64,000 nucleotides of DNA from Tenacibaculum pacificus (GCF_027941775.1 NZ_CP115917.1:1625001-1689000), one strand, 5' to 3'. Shown: positions 27,307 to 37,394, counted from the first letter of the stretch. Notes: generated by a model from the sequence alone, not told the origin. A program made the numbers and translations.

Positions 27307-28197
27307 TTATTTAATACTCTTCCATTTATCTTTATAAGTAGGGGCAATTTTATCTAAAACACCTAACATTTTCGGTGTATTCTTTGTGGGTTTTCCATCA
27401 GAAAAAACATTTAAAATTTCATCACCTTTTGCATCTAGAAAAACACGAATCATATAATTACCTATTGTAATATTGTGTAATTTATCTAAAGAAATTACAT
27501 TTTTTTCAATAGTTTCTTTAGCTATATCTTTATTATCTGCAAATTTATCAAAGCCATTTCTGTGATATTCATAATAAATACTACGCAAAGGACTAAATTT
27601 TGAAGAAAGTAAATTATCAATTAACGCAAAACGATTTTGTGCTCCTATTTTATTTTGCCAGCCTGTTTCACCACTTGATTGAGCTTGTAACATAACGTTT
27701 TCGGCCGTTTTAAAGTAATCCGTACCTGATTTTAATGCAAAAGTATCTGCGTCAATACCTAAAATAGTGTAAACATAAAAAGCTATTGTTGATACTAAAT
27801 TAGAATCGTAAGTATTTGGATTAAAAATTAAAGGAGCAAACTCACTATATCGAAAATTAAAATTAGTATCATTTATATTTAAAATAGGGCTTGCATAACT
27901 TGAATTATATACAGGTCGTGTAGATTGAACCTGTAAACTAGCGCTAAAATTATTACCATTTTGTTCGTTTATAATAATAGTAAAAGCACAATTAATACGT
28001 TCTTGTTGTTTAAATTTTTTATCAGTCCATTGTTTTTCGTTAATAAACTCTGTTAATGATTTTTGAAGTGTTTCATAAACTTGTTTATTACTACTCTGAA
28101 TTTTATCGGTATTTATAGTTACAAAAGCATTTAATTCTTGAGACTGTATTGTAAATACTGATGATAAAATAAAAATAAAAAAGAAAAACGTACGCAT
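27307..28197 (-). CDS. DUF4835 secreted protein
   Basis: A 296 aa protein of the DUF4835 family, usually encoded between coaBC and recN in flavobacteria, as here. A signal peptide covers about residues 1-19 (IFILSSVFTIQSQ). Family blocks include FTIIINEQNGNNFSASLQVQSTRP-like beta-strand sequence and GIDADTFALKSGTDYF. Function unknown; a cell-envelope role is likely from the synteny with bamD. Confidence 0.9.
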   Translation of the reverse strand: MRTFFFFIFILSSVFTIQSQELNAFVTINTDKIQSSNKQVYETLQKSLTEFINEKQWTDKKFKQQERINCAFTIIINEQNGNNFSASLQVQSTRPVYNSSYASPILNINDTNFNFRYSEFAPLIFNPNTYDSNLVSTIAFYVYTILGIDADTFALKSGTDYFKTAENVMLQAQSSGETGWQNKIGAQNRFALIDNLLSSKFSPLRSIYYEYHRNGFDKFADNKDIAKETIEKNVISLDKLHNITIGNYMIRVFLDAKGDEILNVFSDGKPTKNTPKMLGVLDKIAPTYKDKWKSIK

Positions 28198-28255
28198 CTA
28201 TTATAGTTTTAATTTGTTTGTTAGAGCATTATAGAAAAAAAGCCTTTCTAAAATT

Positions 28256-28299
28256 GCATTTTGCCTTCAAAGTAATCAAAATTACTTTGAAGGCAATGC
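28256..28299. terminator. Strong inverted repeat downstream of coaBC
   Basis: A perfect 16-bp stem: TTGCCTTCAAAGTAAT (28261-28276) and ATTACTTTGAAGGCAA (28281-28296) around a 4-base loop, extended by GCA/TGC on the outside. It lies just after the coaBC stop on the minus strand. No long T-run follows, so a terminator is likely but not certain. Confidence 0.55.
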
Positions 28300-28315
28300 T
28301 CGTATAACAGTTTTA

Positions 28316-29521
28316 TTAAATTCTTTTAATAACTTCGTTTATTATATCAACTGATACAGCTATTTTCGATTTTAAATCGAATACTGTTTCATTAAAATTA
28401 GCATCAATAATAGTTACTTTATTAGTATCCGTAGCAAAACCAGCACCTTTATCTTTTAATGAATTTAAAACAATAAAATCTAAATTTTTACGTGTAATTT
28501 TACTTTTTGCATTTTCAATTTCGTTATCAGTTTCTAATGCAAAACCAACTAATAACTGAGTTGTTTTAAGCTCACCTAAAGATTTTAAAATATCTTTTGT
28601 TGGCTCTAATTCAATTACTAACGCTGAATCTTTCTTTTTTATTTTCTGAGTAACTACATTTTTCGGTCGATAATCTGCCACAGCAGCCGATAAAATTGCA
28701 ATATCTACCATTTCATAATATTTATGACAAGCATCATACATTTCTTGAGCTGATTTGACATCGATTCTATGAATAAAAGAATGGGATACTTTTTGATGTG
28801 AAGGTCCTGCGACTAAATATACTTCAGCTCCTAAATTAGCAGCTGTTTTAGCTATTTCAAACCCCATTTTACCAGAAGAATGATTCCCTATAAAACGAAC
28901 AGGATCAATTGCTTCATACGTTGGACCTGCTGTTAATAATAATTTTTTTCCTCGAAGTGGTAATTTTGAAGCGATATCTTTTTCGATAAAAGAAACAATA
29001 TCTGTTGGCTCAGCCATACGACCTTCTCCTACCAATCCGCTAGCTAATTCACCAGAAGTTGCAGGAATTAATATATTACCAAAATTTTGTAATGTGTCTA
29101 AACTATTTTTAGTGGAAGGATGTATATACATATCTAAATCCATTGCAGGAGCAAAATATATAGGACATTTTGCAGATAAATAAGTAGCTAATAATAAATT
29201 ATCGCAAGTACCATTTGTCATTTTAGACAAGGTATTTGCAGTTGCTGGAGCAATAATCATTAAATCTGCCCAAAGCCCTAAATCAACATGATTATTCCAT
29301 ACCTCATTTTCATCTTCTTTTTCATAAAAAGTAGAATAAACAGGGTTTTTAGATAAAGTAGAAAGTGTAAGAGGTGTTATAAAATCTTTAGACGCAGGAG
29401 TCATCACTACGATAACTTCTGCGCCTGATTTTATAAATAATCGAACTAAACTGGCTGTTTTGTATGCGGCAATACCTGCGGTAACACCTAATAATACTTT
29501 TTTACCATTTAATACAGACAT
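28316..29521 (-). CDS. coaBC: Phosphopantothenoylcysteine decarboxylase/synthetase (CoaBC)
   Basis: A bifunctional coenzyme A enzyme of 401 aa. The N-terminal flavoprotein domain (CoaC, residues 1-190) begins GKKVLLGVTAGIAAYKTASL and has the active-site APAMDLDMY block. The CoaB domain follows, starting at LLLTAGPTYEAIDPVRFIGN and including HSSGKMG and AAVADYRPK. It is 1 base downstream of rpoZ, in the conserved bamD-rpoZ-coaBC-DUF4835-recN order. Confidence 0.96.
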   Translation of the reverse strand: MSVLNGKKVLLGVTAGIAAYKTASLVRLFIKSGAEVIVVMTPASKDFITPLTLSTLSKNPVYSTFYEKEDENEVWNNHVDLGLWADLMIIAPATANTLSKMTNGTCDNLLLATYLSAKCPIYFAPAMDLDMYIHPSTKNSLDTLQNFGNILIPATSGELASGLVGEGRMAEPTDIVSFIEKDIASKLPLRGKKLLLTAGPTYEAIDPVRFIGNHSSGKMGFEIAKTAANLGAEVYLVAGPSHQKVSHSFIHRIDVKSAQEMYDACHKYYEMVDIAILSAAVADYRPKNVVTQKIKKKDSALVIELEPTKDILKSLGELKTTQLLVGFALETDNEIENAKSKITRKNLDFIVLNSLKDKGAGFATDTNKVTIIDANFNETVFDLKSKIAVSVDIINEVIKRI

Positions 29522-29522
29522 A

Positions 29523-29843
29523 TTATTCTACGTCTGGAGTTCTAAAATATACTTTACCGTTTAACCATTCATCTACAGCAATAGCATAGGGTTTAGGTAA
29601 ACGTTCGTAAAATTTAGAAACTTCAATTTGTTCTTTATTTTCAAAAACTTCTTCTAAACTATCGTTATAAGTAGCAAATTCATCTAATTTATCAACTAAT
29701 TCTTTCTTTAAATCAGCATTAATTTGATTAGCTCTTTTAGCTATAACTGAAATAGCTTCATAGATATTCTCTGTTGGAGCTTCGATAGCTTCTTTATTAT
29801 AAGTAATAGTACTTAAGGGTGCTTTCGTTTCTTTATAATCCAT
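29523..29843 (-). CDS. rpoZ: RNA polymerase omega subunit, Bacteroidota type
   Basis: A 106 aa protein. The block TENIYEAISVIAKRANQINADLKK resembles the conserved omega segment that binds the beta' subunit. Length and position between bamD and coaBC match the Bacteroidota RpoZ-like proteins. It starts 3 bases after bamD and ends 1 base before coaBC, so all three are co-translated. Confidence 0.88.
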   Translation of the reverse strand: MDYKETKAPLSTITYNKEAIEAPTENIYEAISVIAKRANQINADLKKELVDKLDEFATYNDSLEEVFENKEQIEVSKFYERLPKPYAIAVDEWLNGKVYFRTPDVE

Positions 29844-29846
29844 CTT

Positions 29847-30668
29847 TTAACTTTTAACTAATTGTTCTTGTTCTTTATTTAATGCTGCTAACATTGCATT
29901 GGAATCTTCTATAAATTTAGATTCAGGAAAACTTCTCTTTAATTTATCGTATGCTTTTATAGCTACTTTAATTCTTTCAGGTTTTCTACGTTGCGTACTT
30001 TTCATTACAAAATCATGTGCTGCTTTTAAACGAAAATATAACGCTTCTTCTTTATATTTTGTACCCAAATAATCTGATAATAAATTATCAAAAGCAGTAA
30101 TTGCTGCGGTATAATTTCTAGAATCATAAGCAGCTGTTTTGTAATATGTTTTAGCTATTTCAAACGATTTTCTCTCTAATTTACCACGTAATTCAGCATA
30201 ATATTTATTTGCTTCATCTAATTTATCTGAATTAGGATATCCATCAATAAAAGCTTGAAAAGATGCTAATGCTTTATCTGTATCCGTAGGGTCTAAACTA
30301 AAACTAGGCGCAGCTTTATAATAACTTAACGCTGATAAAAAAGCAGCTTCTTCTTTTTTTGAACTTTTAGGGTAATTTGTTGTAAACCTATTAAAGTAAT
30401 ATCCAGCTAAACTATAATTTTTTTCATTAAAATTAGATTGAGAAACCATGTATTGGATACGCTCCATTTGAGGTTTTCCTCTGTAAGTAGGTGTAACCTT
30501 TTCAAACAAACGTAACGCTTTGCTGTACTTTTGCGATTCGTACATTTTTACAGCCATTTTATACTGCTCTTGAATACTTCCTTTGTTTAATGCTCTGTGA
30601 TATTCTCCACATGAAGATAAAACGAATAGCATTACAACTAAATACGCTAAATTTTTAATTTTTTGCAT
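29847..30668 (-). CDS. bamD: Outer-membrane assembly lipoprotein BamD
   Basis: A 273 aa lipoprotein of the BAM complex that inserts beta-barrel proteins in the outer membrane. The lipobox is VLSSCGEYH, Cys about residue 20. The rest is tetratricopeptide repeats (YKMAVKMYESQKYSKALRLFEKV; YFNRFTTNYPKSSKKEEAAF). The GEYHRALNKGS start of the mature protein is typical in this phylum. First gene of the bamD-rpoZ-coaBC unit; 123 bases separate it from ferritin. Confidence 0.94.
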   Translation of the reverse strand: MQKIKNLAYLVVMLFVLSSCGEYHRALNKGSIQEQYKMAVKMYESQKYSKALRLFEKVTPTYRGKPQMERIQYMVSQSNFNEKNYSLAGYYFNRFTTNYPKSSKKEEAAFLSALSYYKAAPSFSLDPTDTDKALASFQAFIDGYPNSDKLDEANKYYAELRGKLERKSFEIAKTYYKTAAYDSRNYTAAITAFDNLLSDYLGTKYKEEALYFRLKAAHDFVMKSTQRRKPERIKVAIKAYDKLKRSFPESKFIEDSNAMLAALNKEQEQLVKS

Positions 30669-30791
30669 TTGGCAAAATTAGTGATTAATTATGGATTATT
30701 AAAACGATTTCTTTCTATCTAGATAGAGTATTGCAATAAACTATAAAATCTGATATAAAAATCACGTATAATATATAATTTTTTGTTAATC

Positions 30792-31310
30792 TTATTGAGC
30801 AGTGTTAGCAGCAGCTCCTTGTGCTACAATTTGTTTAACATCATTATCAAATAAATATAAACCTCCTTTATCGTCACCAATTAAATTAATTTTATCTAAA
30901 ATATTTCTTGCCAACGCTTCTTCTTCTATTTGTTCAGAAACATACCATTGTAAAAAGTTATGTGTAGCATAATCTCTTTCTTGTAAGGTAATATGAACTA
31001 AATCGTTAATTGATGCTGAAACCATTACTTCACGGTCAAATAATGTTTGAAACATATCTTTAAACGACCCAAATTCACTTGGTGGTGCTACTAATTCTGA
31101 AACTTTTGCATGTCCTCCTCTTTCATTTACAAACTTTACTAATTTTAACATGTGCATACGTTCTTCATCGGAATGTGCATACATAAATTGTGCTACTCCC
31201 TCAAAACCTTGATTTTCTGCCCAACACGCCATTGATAAATATACTTGTGACGATTCTGCTTCTATTTTTATTTGTTTATTTAATGCGCTTTCTATTATTT
31301 TTGATAACAT
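30792..31310 (-). CDS. ftn: Ferritin, non-heme (Ftn)
   Basis: A 172 aa iron-storage protein. Ferroxidase-centre ligands are recognisable in the QIKIEAESSQVYLSMACWAE helix, in HSDEERMHMLKLVKF (Glu/His) and in the LQWYVSEQIEEEALA helix. The length matches bacterial ferritins without heme. Solitary gene between dapA and bamD, with a terminator on its upstream side. Confidence 0.95.
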   Translation of the reverse strand: MLSKIIESALNKQIKIEAESSQVYLSMACWAENQGFEGVAQFMYAHSDEERMHMLKLVKFVNERGGHAKVSELVAPPSEFGSFKDMFQTLFDREVMVSASINDLVHITLQERDYATHNFLQWYVSEQIEEEALARNILDKINLIGDDKGGLYLFDNDVKQIVAQGAAANTAQ

Positions 31311-31378
31311 ATTTTTGTTTTTTTAAAAAAATTAAAGTTTCTTTTCTTTTATATAAAAAAGATTTTAAACAAAGATGC

Positions 31379-31412
31379 AAAAAAAAGGCTACAATTAAAA
31401 AACTGTAGCCTC
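31379..31412 (-). terminator. Terminator after dapA
   Basis: On the minus strand AGGCTACA pairs with TGTAGCCT around a 10-base loop and is followed directly by a T-run. It lies between the dapA stop and the ferritin start. Confidence 0.85.
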
Positions 31413-31440
31413 TTATAAATAATATTTTTGTTTAGACAAA

Positions 31441-32316
31441 TTACAAATTATCTGTAAAGTCTGAAATTTTTGTTTGTAATTCTTCTGTTGCTTTTACTAA
31501 AGGTAAACGAACTTCGTCTAAACAAATTCCTTTTTTTAATAATAAAGCTTTAATTCCTGATGGATTATTTTCTTCAAAAATATAATCGATAACATCCATT
31601 AATTTATAATGAATTTCATAAGCTTCTTGGTTTTTCCCTTCCAAACCTAACTTAATCATCTTTGAAAATTCTTTTGGAAATCCTTGTCCTATTACAGATA
31701 TAACTCCTGATCCTCCTGCTAAAACAACTCCTAAAGCTAAATCATCATCTCCAGAAATAATCAAAAAATCTTTTGGTTTATCTTTTAATAACTGTAAATA
31801 TTGATATTGATTACTGCCCGCTTCTTTAATTCCTATAATATTTTCAAAATCATTTGCCAAACGTAAAACAGTAGATGGCTCCATGTTCTTAGCCGTTCTA
31901 CCAGGTACATTATATAATATAATTGGTTTAGAACTTGCTAAAGAAATAGCTTTAAAATGCTGATAAAAACCTTCTTGAGTTGGTTTACTGTAATAAGGAG
32001 CTACTGATAATATTCCATCAATATTTGATAAATCTGTCGATTTTAACTCATCAATTACAACTTGTGTATTATTTCCTCCAAGACCTAAAACTAAAGGTAA
32101 TCTTCCGTTGTTTTCTTCAACAATAACCTTTATTATTTGTTCTTTTTCTTGCTTTGTTATGGTAGCACTTTCAGCAGTTGTTCCATTAATAACCAAATAA
32201 TCAGTTCCATTATCAATGTTATAATTTACTAACTTTTTAAGTGCATCAAAATCTACACTTAAATCTTCGCTAAAAGGAGTTACCAAAGCGACACCAGTAC
32301 CAACAAATTTTTGCAT
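31441..32316 (-). CDS. dapA: 4-hydroxy-tetrahydrodipicolinate synthase (DapA)
   Basis: It condenses pyruvate with aspartate semialdehyde for lysine and peptidoglycan synthesis. A 291 aa TIM-barrel aldolase. The family start [44 protein letters not shown] with the catalytic Tyr in [10 protein letters not shown] and the Schiff-base Lys in [10 protein letters not shown] are all present. The ATG overlaps the stop of DUF6913 by one base (TAATG). Confidence 0.97.
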   Translation of the reverse strand: MQKFVGTGVALVTPFSEDLSVDFDALKKLVNYNIDNGTDYLVINGTTAESATITKQEKEQIIKVIVEENNGRLPLVLGLGGNNTQVVIDELKSTDLSNIDGILSVAPYYSKPTQEGFYQHFKAISLASSKPIILYNVPGRTAKNMEPSTVLRLANDFENIIGIKEAGSNQYQYLQLLKDKPKDFLIISGDDDLALGVVLAGGSGVISVIGQGFPKEFSKMIKLGLEGKNQEAYEIHYKLMDVIDYIFEENNPSGIKALLLKKGICLDEVRLPLVKATEELQTKISDFTDNL

Positions 32317-32828
32317 TATATTTTTTTTAGTATTGTTAAATATTTTTTTAATTCTTGATTTAAAACTGCTTCATTTAATCCTTCGTCAGATATAACAAGA
32401 TCATACAATCTATCATCAATCCCTGCAAAACTAGCTTTTAAGCTTGCTTGCGACAACAAAGTTATTGTATTCGTATATAAATTTGGAGTTTTTACATAAT
32501 TAATAAGCAAATCATAATCGTTTTTAACGAAGTTTTTTAAATTGTCTGATTTTAAACTTGCTTTGAATCCAAATTCATTATTTGTAAAAAAATTAGAAGC
32601 TAATTCCTCTTTTTTTGAATACTCTTTATATATAAACACTTCAATATTTTCCTTTTTAAAAGGAAGTGTATTAATTAAATTAGGAATCACAATATTTTCT
32701 AAAGATTCATTATCTAATAAAACAACAACTTTATTTATTTTAGTAGTATTCTGATCTTTATTTACTCCATTTACAATAAGTTTATCGTAATTTTTTTGAA
32801 TTGATTTTTCTTTAAAAGTCTCTATCAT
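32316..32828 (-). CDS. DUF6913 family protein
   Basis: A 170 aa cytoplasmic protein. It is probably the flavobacterial family usually found directly upstream of dapA (DUF6913); the assignment rests on position, size and general features ([39 protein letters not shown]). No known motif or signal peptide. Coupled to dapA through the TAATG overlap. Function unknown. Confidence 0.75.
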   Translation of the reverse strand: MIETFKEKSIQKNYDKLIVNGVNKDQNTTKINKVVVLLDNESLENIVIPNLINTLPFKKENIEVFIYKEYSKKEELASNFFTNNEFGFKASLKSDNLKNFVKNDYDLLINYVKTPNLYTNTITLLSQASLKASFAGIDDRLYDLVISDEGLNEAVLNQELKKYLTILKKI

Positions 32829-32852
32829 TTTAATAAGTGCTAGTGCTCATGG

Positions 32853-33929
32853 CTATTCTGTTTCAATTTCTAACAATAAAAATTGTGTCAACTGCTTTCC
32901 GTAGGCTTGAAAATTATCATCAGAAACCAAAATTAAAGAACGATTTCCGTTTAATAATTTAGGTCCAAAAGTAATTCCTTCAATATTATCTATAATTGAA
33001 TCGGTTAATTTATGTTGAATTGATGAAAAATCAAACAATAATTCTTTTTTTAACGGAATATATTTTTCTTTTTTTAATGATAAGATATCTAATGTATTTG
33101 TTGATGTCTTATCAATAGAGGCTTTAAAAATTCTGATAGTATTTCCTAAAGTTCCATATCCACTTTGATAAATTCTTTCTATCACAAAAAAATTATTCTT
33201 TTTATATTCTAAAATAGCTGTAACACCGTTTAAATTGATATTTCCTTTTGCTGGTTTATTAATTTTTTCTAGTTGATAAACAAATTGCTTTGTTGCTTTT
33301 TTTGATTGATTATCAAAATAGGTAATTCGTATTGGCGATTGTGTTTTATGAAACGTAGGTTCTTCTCCATCTGCTTTTAACGGCGCTTCCATCCCTATCC
33401 AAAAACCTTTTTTATTTATACTTTTTGAAGAACTTTCAAACGTAGCATTATGTTTTGGTTGTGATACAGAATTTGCTTTAAAATAAGCTGGAGTTTTTAT
33501 TTCGTTCTGATATTTACCTAAACTATCTACTATAAAAATAGTTGGACTTTTACCTTTTCGGATACTTCCTTCACTTATCAAATTCATTTGATTATCAGCA
33601 ATAAAAATGCCTTCTAAATCTAAAAAATTACTTTGACAAAATGAACTTACAGTATCTAGTTGAATTACTTTTTTAAAAGTTACTTCTTTTATAGCGTTTT
33701 CTTTTATCAAAATATCACCAACTAAAACTCTTGGATTTCTAGCATCGTCAACAACCATAAAATATTGATTATTACTAAAATCGATTCCTGAAATACCACC
33801 AATAATAGTGTTATCTAAAATTAAAGAATCTTTAATTATAAATTCATTTAAAAATTTTAAGTTAATTTTTTCTGTTTCACATCCTGATAAAACTAAAAAC
33901 ACTGCGATATAAAGAAATCTTATTTTCAT
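32853..33929 (-). CDS. Esterase-like phytase-family lipoprotein
   Basis: A 358 aa beta-propeller protein resembling the 'esterase-like activity of phytase' family. The lipobox is VLSGCETEK, Cys about residue 17. Family-type blocks are IGGISGIDFSNNQYFMVVDDARNPR, FLDLEGIFI, RKGKSPTIFIVD and NIEGITFGP near the C-terminus. It is expected at the cell surface or periplasm. Calcium or phosphate-ester hydrolysis is possible but unproven. It starts the dapA-ward minus-strand block and is divergent from doxX. Confidence 0.85.
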   Translation of the reverse strand: MKIRFLYIAVFLVLSGCETEKINLKFLNEFIIKDSLILDNTIIGGISGIDFSNNQYFMVVDDARNPRVLVGDILIKENAIKEVTFKKVIQLDTVSSFCQSNFLDLEGIFIADNQMNLISEGSIRKGKSPTIFIVDSLGKYQNEIKTPAYFKANSVSQPKHNATFESSSKSINKKGFWIGMEAPLKADGEEPTFHKTQSPIRITYFDNQSKKATKQFVYQLEKINKPAKGNINLNGVTAILEYKKNNFFVIERIYQSGYGTLGNTIRIFKASIDKTSTNTLDILSLKKEKYIPLKKELLFDFSSIQHKLTDSIIDNIEGITFGPKLLNGNRSLILVSDDNFQAYGKQLTQFLLLEIETE

Positions 33930-34000
33930 CCTGTAAAAATACTATTTAATATAATTGTAAGGAGATAAAAAAAGACCGTCTAAAATAAAAACAACTACAA

Positions 34001-34390
34001 ATGAACAAATATTTCCCACTATTATTAAAATTAATTGCTGCTATTATAATGCTTCAAACATTATTTTTTAAATTTACAGGAGCTACAGAAAGCATTGATT
34101 TATTCACAAAAATAGCTAACGAAAACGAAGCTTTTATGAGGATTGGAACTGGTTTTTTTGAATTAATAGCCGCTATCTTATTATTCATTCCCAAAAAGAC
34201 TTGGTTAGGAGCAGGTTTAACCATTGGATTAATGGGCGGTGCAATTATGGGACATTTGACAATATTAGGCATTGAACACAATGGTGATGGTGGAAGTTTA
34301 TTTTTCTCAGCAATAATTACGCTAATTGCTGCTGTAATATTATTATATTTAAATAGAAAAAACATTCCTTTTATAGGAAACAAGTTATAG
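34001..34390 (+). CDS. DoxX-family membrane protein
   Basis: A 129 aa protein with four transmembrane helices in DoxX-like order (LLLKLIAAIIMLQTLFFKFTG; IGTGFFELIAAILLFIP; LTIGLMGGAIMGHLTIL; ITLIAAVILLYL). DoxX relatives are linked to redox or respiratory functions, but no specific role can be assigned here. It is a single gene, divergent from the phytase-like lipoprotein and closed by a terminator shared with priA. Confidence 0.85.
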   Translation: MNKYFPLLLKLIAAIIMLQTLFFKFTGATESIDLFTKIANENEAFMRIGTGFFELIAAILLFIPKKTWLGAGLTIGLMGGAIMGHLTILGIEHNGDGGSLFFSAIITLIAAVILLYLNRKNIPFIGNKL

Positions 34391-34414
34391 TTTTATATAT
34401 TGATTTTCTCATTA

Positions 34415-34453
34415 AAAAAAGCGGTTTTAGATGTTCTAAAAATCGCTTTTTTA
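34415..34453. terminator. Bidirectional terminator between doxX and priA
   Basis: AAAAGCGGTTTTAGA and TCTAAAAATCGCTTTT form a stem with one wobble pair, with A and T runs on both sides, between convergent stops. Confidence 0.8.
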
Positions 34454-34476
34454 TTAACTATATTAATTGCAACTAT

Positions 34477-36918
34477 TTAATAAGCATCCACATCCATAAT
34501 AAAACGGATTGATCTAAAATCTTTCACACCTTCAAAAGAATTTTTAACTTTACCTATTAATTCTTTTGTTTTTCCTAGCGATTGTTTTGGCGGAATTTTA
34601 ATCACTAAATTTTTAATATATAAATTTCGAATACGTGATACTGCTGGGGTTGTTGGTCCTAAAACATTTTCGCCAAAAGCATTTTGTAATGATTTTACTA
34701 GCCAATTCACCCCTCTTTCAACACGAACTGGATCTTTATGTTTTAGCGTAATTTTAATCAATTTATAATAAGGTGGATAATGAAATTGCCAACGATCTTG
34801 CAATTGTTCTTTATACATTTCAGAATAATTAGTCGTAGAAACTTGCTGTAATATTTGATGATTCGGATTATAAGTTTGTATAGCTACTTTCCCTTGTTTT
34901 TTGCTACGTCCTGCCCTACCCGAAACCTGAACCATTAATTGATAAGCTCGTTCATGCGCTCGAAAATCTGGGAAATTCAACATAGAATCGGCATTTAAAA
35001 TACCTACTAATGATACATTTTCAAAATCTAATCCTTTTGATAACATTTGTGTTCCTACTAAAATATCTATTTCTTGAGCTTCAAAAGCTCCAATTATTTT
35101 TTGATAACCATATTTACCTCGTGTGGTATCTAAATCCATTCTTCCAATATTATGATTAGGAAATAATGTTTTTAATTCTAACTCAATTTGTTCTGTTCCA
35201 AAACCTTTTGTATCAAGAGTTGTACTTCCACAAGCACCACAATTATTAGGCATAGCACGTTGATATTGACAATAATGACATTTTAATTCCCTTCTAAATT
35301 TATGAAATGTTAAACTCACATCACAATTTGGGCATTGTGGAGAAACTCCGCAAGTAGTACATTCAACAACAGGAGAAAAACCACGACGATTCTGAAACAA
35401 AATCACTTGTTCTTTTACCTCTAAAGCATCATTAATCATTTTTAATAAACGGTCTGAAAACAAACCTTTCATTTCCTTTTTTCGTTGTTTTTCTTTTACA
35501 TCGATTAGCTCTATTTTGGGCAATTGAATATTTCCAAAACGACGAGTTAATTCAACAAAACCATATTTATTTTGTTTCGCATTAAAATAACTTTCTAATG
35601 ATGGAGTTGCAGAACCTAACAACACTTTTGCTTTATGTAAATGTGCTAAAACAATAGCCGTATCACGAGCATTGTATCTTGGTGATGGCTCAAATTGTTT
35701 GTATGATGTTTCATGTTCTTCATCAACAACAATTAAACCTAAGTTTGAAAAAGGTAAAAACCCTGATGAACGAGCGCCTAAAATAATTTGTGCTTTTGGT
35801 TTATTTTCTAATACGTTATTCCAAACTTCTACACGTTCATTCATTGAATATTTTGAATGAAAAACGGATATAAAATCGCCAAAATAACGTTGTAATCGTG
35901 CAATTATTTGAGTTGTTAAAGCTATTTCTGGCAATAAAAACAATACTTGTTTTCCTTCTGCAACAACTTCTTTTATCAGTTTTACATAAATTTCTGTTTT
36001 TCCTGAACCTGTAACTCCGTGTAATAATGTTACATTTTGAGTTTTAAAAGATGTTTTAATTTCGTTAAAAGATTGCTGTTGAAAATCATTTAATTCTTTT
36101 ATTTGATTAGTTGCTCCTTTAAAATTGATTCTATCTGTTTGAATTTGATAAAATTCAAAAATTTCTTTATCAACTAATGCTTTTAATATTGATGATGATA
36201 CGCCTGATTTCTCTTCTAAATCTTTTGCTTTTATTGGTTTTTTAGCAATTGATAATTGAAAATAAGTAAGTACTGCTTCTCGTTGTTTTTTTGCTCTTGA
36301 TAAATTTTCTAATAATTTTTGAAGTGCTTCATTAGATTGATGCATCGCATTTAAACGAACATATTTTACTAATTTTGGTTTATATGTTTCGTAAATTTCT
36401 TCTTTAATAAAAGCAGCTTCTTTATTAATTAAAGTATCAATAATAGGTAAAACATTTTTTTTATCGATAATATTAGCAACTTCATGAATAGTTAATTGAG
36501 AACTATTTTGTAGTGCTTCAAAAATTAAAAACTCTTCATCTGTTAAAGAATTTTCATCAGTAAAAGTTTCATTTTTATAAATAATAGTTTCACTTTCTAG
36601 TATAAATGCCGATGGCAAAGCTGCTCTGTAAACATCACCTAACGAACACATATAATAACTCGAAATCCACTGCCAATGTTTTAACTGTAATTCGTTTACA
36701 ATAGGAAATTCATCTAAAATTTGATTAATATCTTTTGCTTTATAAGATTCAGGTGCATTTTGATGAATATCAAAAACAAGTGCCGTATAAATTTTACTTT
36801 TTCCAAAAGAAACAGCTACTCGCATTCCTTTTTTAAGAAATGAAAATTCTGCTTCATTTACAGAATACGTAAATGTTTTTTTTAAAGGAATAGGTAATAT
36901 AACGTCGATGAAATACAT
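34477..36918 (-). CDS. priA: Primosomal helicase PriA
   Basis: An 813 aa replication-restart helicase. The N-terminal DNA-binding part starts with IDVILPIPLKKTFTYSV. Walker A is HGVTGSGKTEIY near residue 302, DEAH-type box VVDEEHETSYKQ near 395. Zinc ligands follow in the helicase insert (VECTTCGVSPQCPNCD, then CHYCQYQRAMPNNCGACGS). The C-terminal helicase motifs (GTQMLSKGLDFENV; VSGRAGRSKKQG) are intact. Transcribed alone, with terminators at both ends. Confidence 0.97.
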   Translation of the reverse strand: MYFIDVILPIPLKKTFTYSVNEAEFSFLKKGMRVAVSFGKSKIYTALVFDIHQNAPESYKAKDINQILDEFPIVNELQLKHWQWISSYYMCSLGDVYRAALPSAFILESETIIYKNETFTDENSLTDEEFLIFEALQNSSQLTIHEVANIIDKKNVLPIIDTLINKEAAFIKEEIYETYKPKLVKYVRLNAMHQSNEALQKLLENLSRAKKQREAVLTYFQLSIAKKPIKAKDLEEKSGVSSSILKALVDKEIFEFYQIQTDRINFKGATNQIKELNDFQQQSFNEIKTSFKTQNVTLLHGVTGSGKTEIYVKLIKEVVAEGKQVLFLLPEIALTTQIIARLQRYFGDFISVFHSKYSMNERVEVWNNVLENKPKAQIILGARSSGFLPFSNLGLIVVDEEHETSYKQFEPSPRYNARDTAIVLAHLHKAKVLLGSATPSLESYFNAKQNKYGFVELTRRFGNIQLPKIELIDVKEKQRKKEMKGLFSDRLLKMINDALEVKEQVILFQNRRGFSPVVECTTCGVSPQCPNCDVSLTFHKFRRELKCHYCQYQRAMPNNCGACGSTTLDTKGFGTEQIELELKTLFPNHNIGRMDLDTTRGKYGYQKIIGAFEAQEIDILVGTQMLSKGLDFENVSLVGILNADSMLNFPDFRAHERAYQLMVQVSGRAGRSKKQGKVAIQTYNPNHQILQQVSTTNYSEMYKEQLQDRWQFHYPPYYKLIKITLKHKDPVRVERGVNWLVKSLQNAFGENVLGPTTPAVSRIRNLYIKNLVIKIPPKQSLGKTKELIGKVKNSFEGVKDFRSIRFIMDVDAY

Positions 36919-36984
36919 GATAACTTCTAGTAATTTTTCGGTTGAAAATTAACAAAAATACAACGATATTTATTATAAATAAAT

Positions 36985-37030
36985 GTAAAAAATTTACACC
37001 TCACAATTTAAAATTATGAGGTGTAAATTT
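36985..37030 (-). terminator. Terminator between VF530 gene and priA
   Basis: A perfect 13-bp stem (AATTTACACCTCA with TGAGGTGTAAATT) and a T-run on the minus-strand side. It would end the VF530 transcript before priA. Confidence 0.75.
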
Positions 37031-37062
37031 ATATTTATAAAAAATATTTTATAGTTAGCAGA

Positions 37063-37160
37063 AATTTCTAGCCCCGATTGAAGCATTTGTTTGAGCTCTT
37101 TTTTTGATTTTTCTTCAAAAAAAAGCGAGTGCAGAAAGCGGGAAATTGCTTCAAATAATT
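37063..37160 (-). repeat. Dispersed palindromic repeat, copy B
   Basis: This is the reverse complement of copy C with very few differences (for example CTGCAC for CCGCAC, and AAATGC for AATTGC). It contains the GAAGCAATTTCCCGC start, the poly-T/poly-A central hairpin, GAGCTCAAAC and the ATCGGGGCTAG end, plus the tail AAATTTCTGCTA shared with copy C. It lies just downstream of the VF530 stop. Confidence 0.9.
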
Positions 37161-37175
37161 TAACTAAAAAATAAT

Positions 37176-37394
37176 TTAGCTTATAAACTTTAAATACAAT
37201 GCTTCTACTTTAGTTCTAGCCCAAGGAGTTGTTCTTAAAAATTTTAAGCTAGATTTATAAGTAGGATTGTTTTTAAAAGCATTAATTTTTAAAATTTCAC
37301 CTAATTCTTCCCAACCATATTCTAAATATAGTTCTTCTAACATGGTGGCTAATTTTATTCCGTGAAGCGGATTATTTGGTTGTTGTTGGCTCAT
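37176..37394 (-). CDS. VF530 family DNA-binding-like protein (DUF2132)
   Basis: A 72 aa protein of the VF530 family. The family signature [21 protein letters not shown] and the [17 protein letters not shown] end are clear. Structures from the family show a double-stranded-DNA-binding-like fold, but the role is unknown. It is a single gene between two repeat copies and divergent from gcvT. Confidence 0.92.
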   Translation of the reverse strand: MSQQQPNNPLHGIKLATMLEELYLEYGWEELGEILKINAFKNNPTYKSSLKFLRTTPWARTKVEALYLKFIS

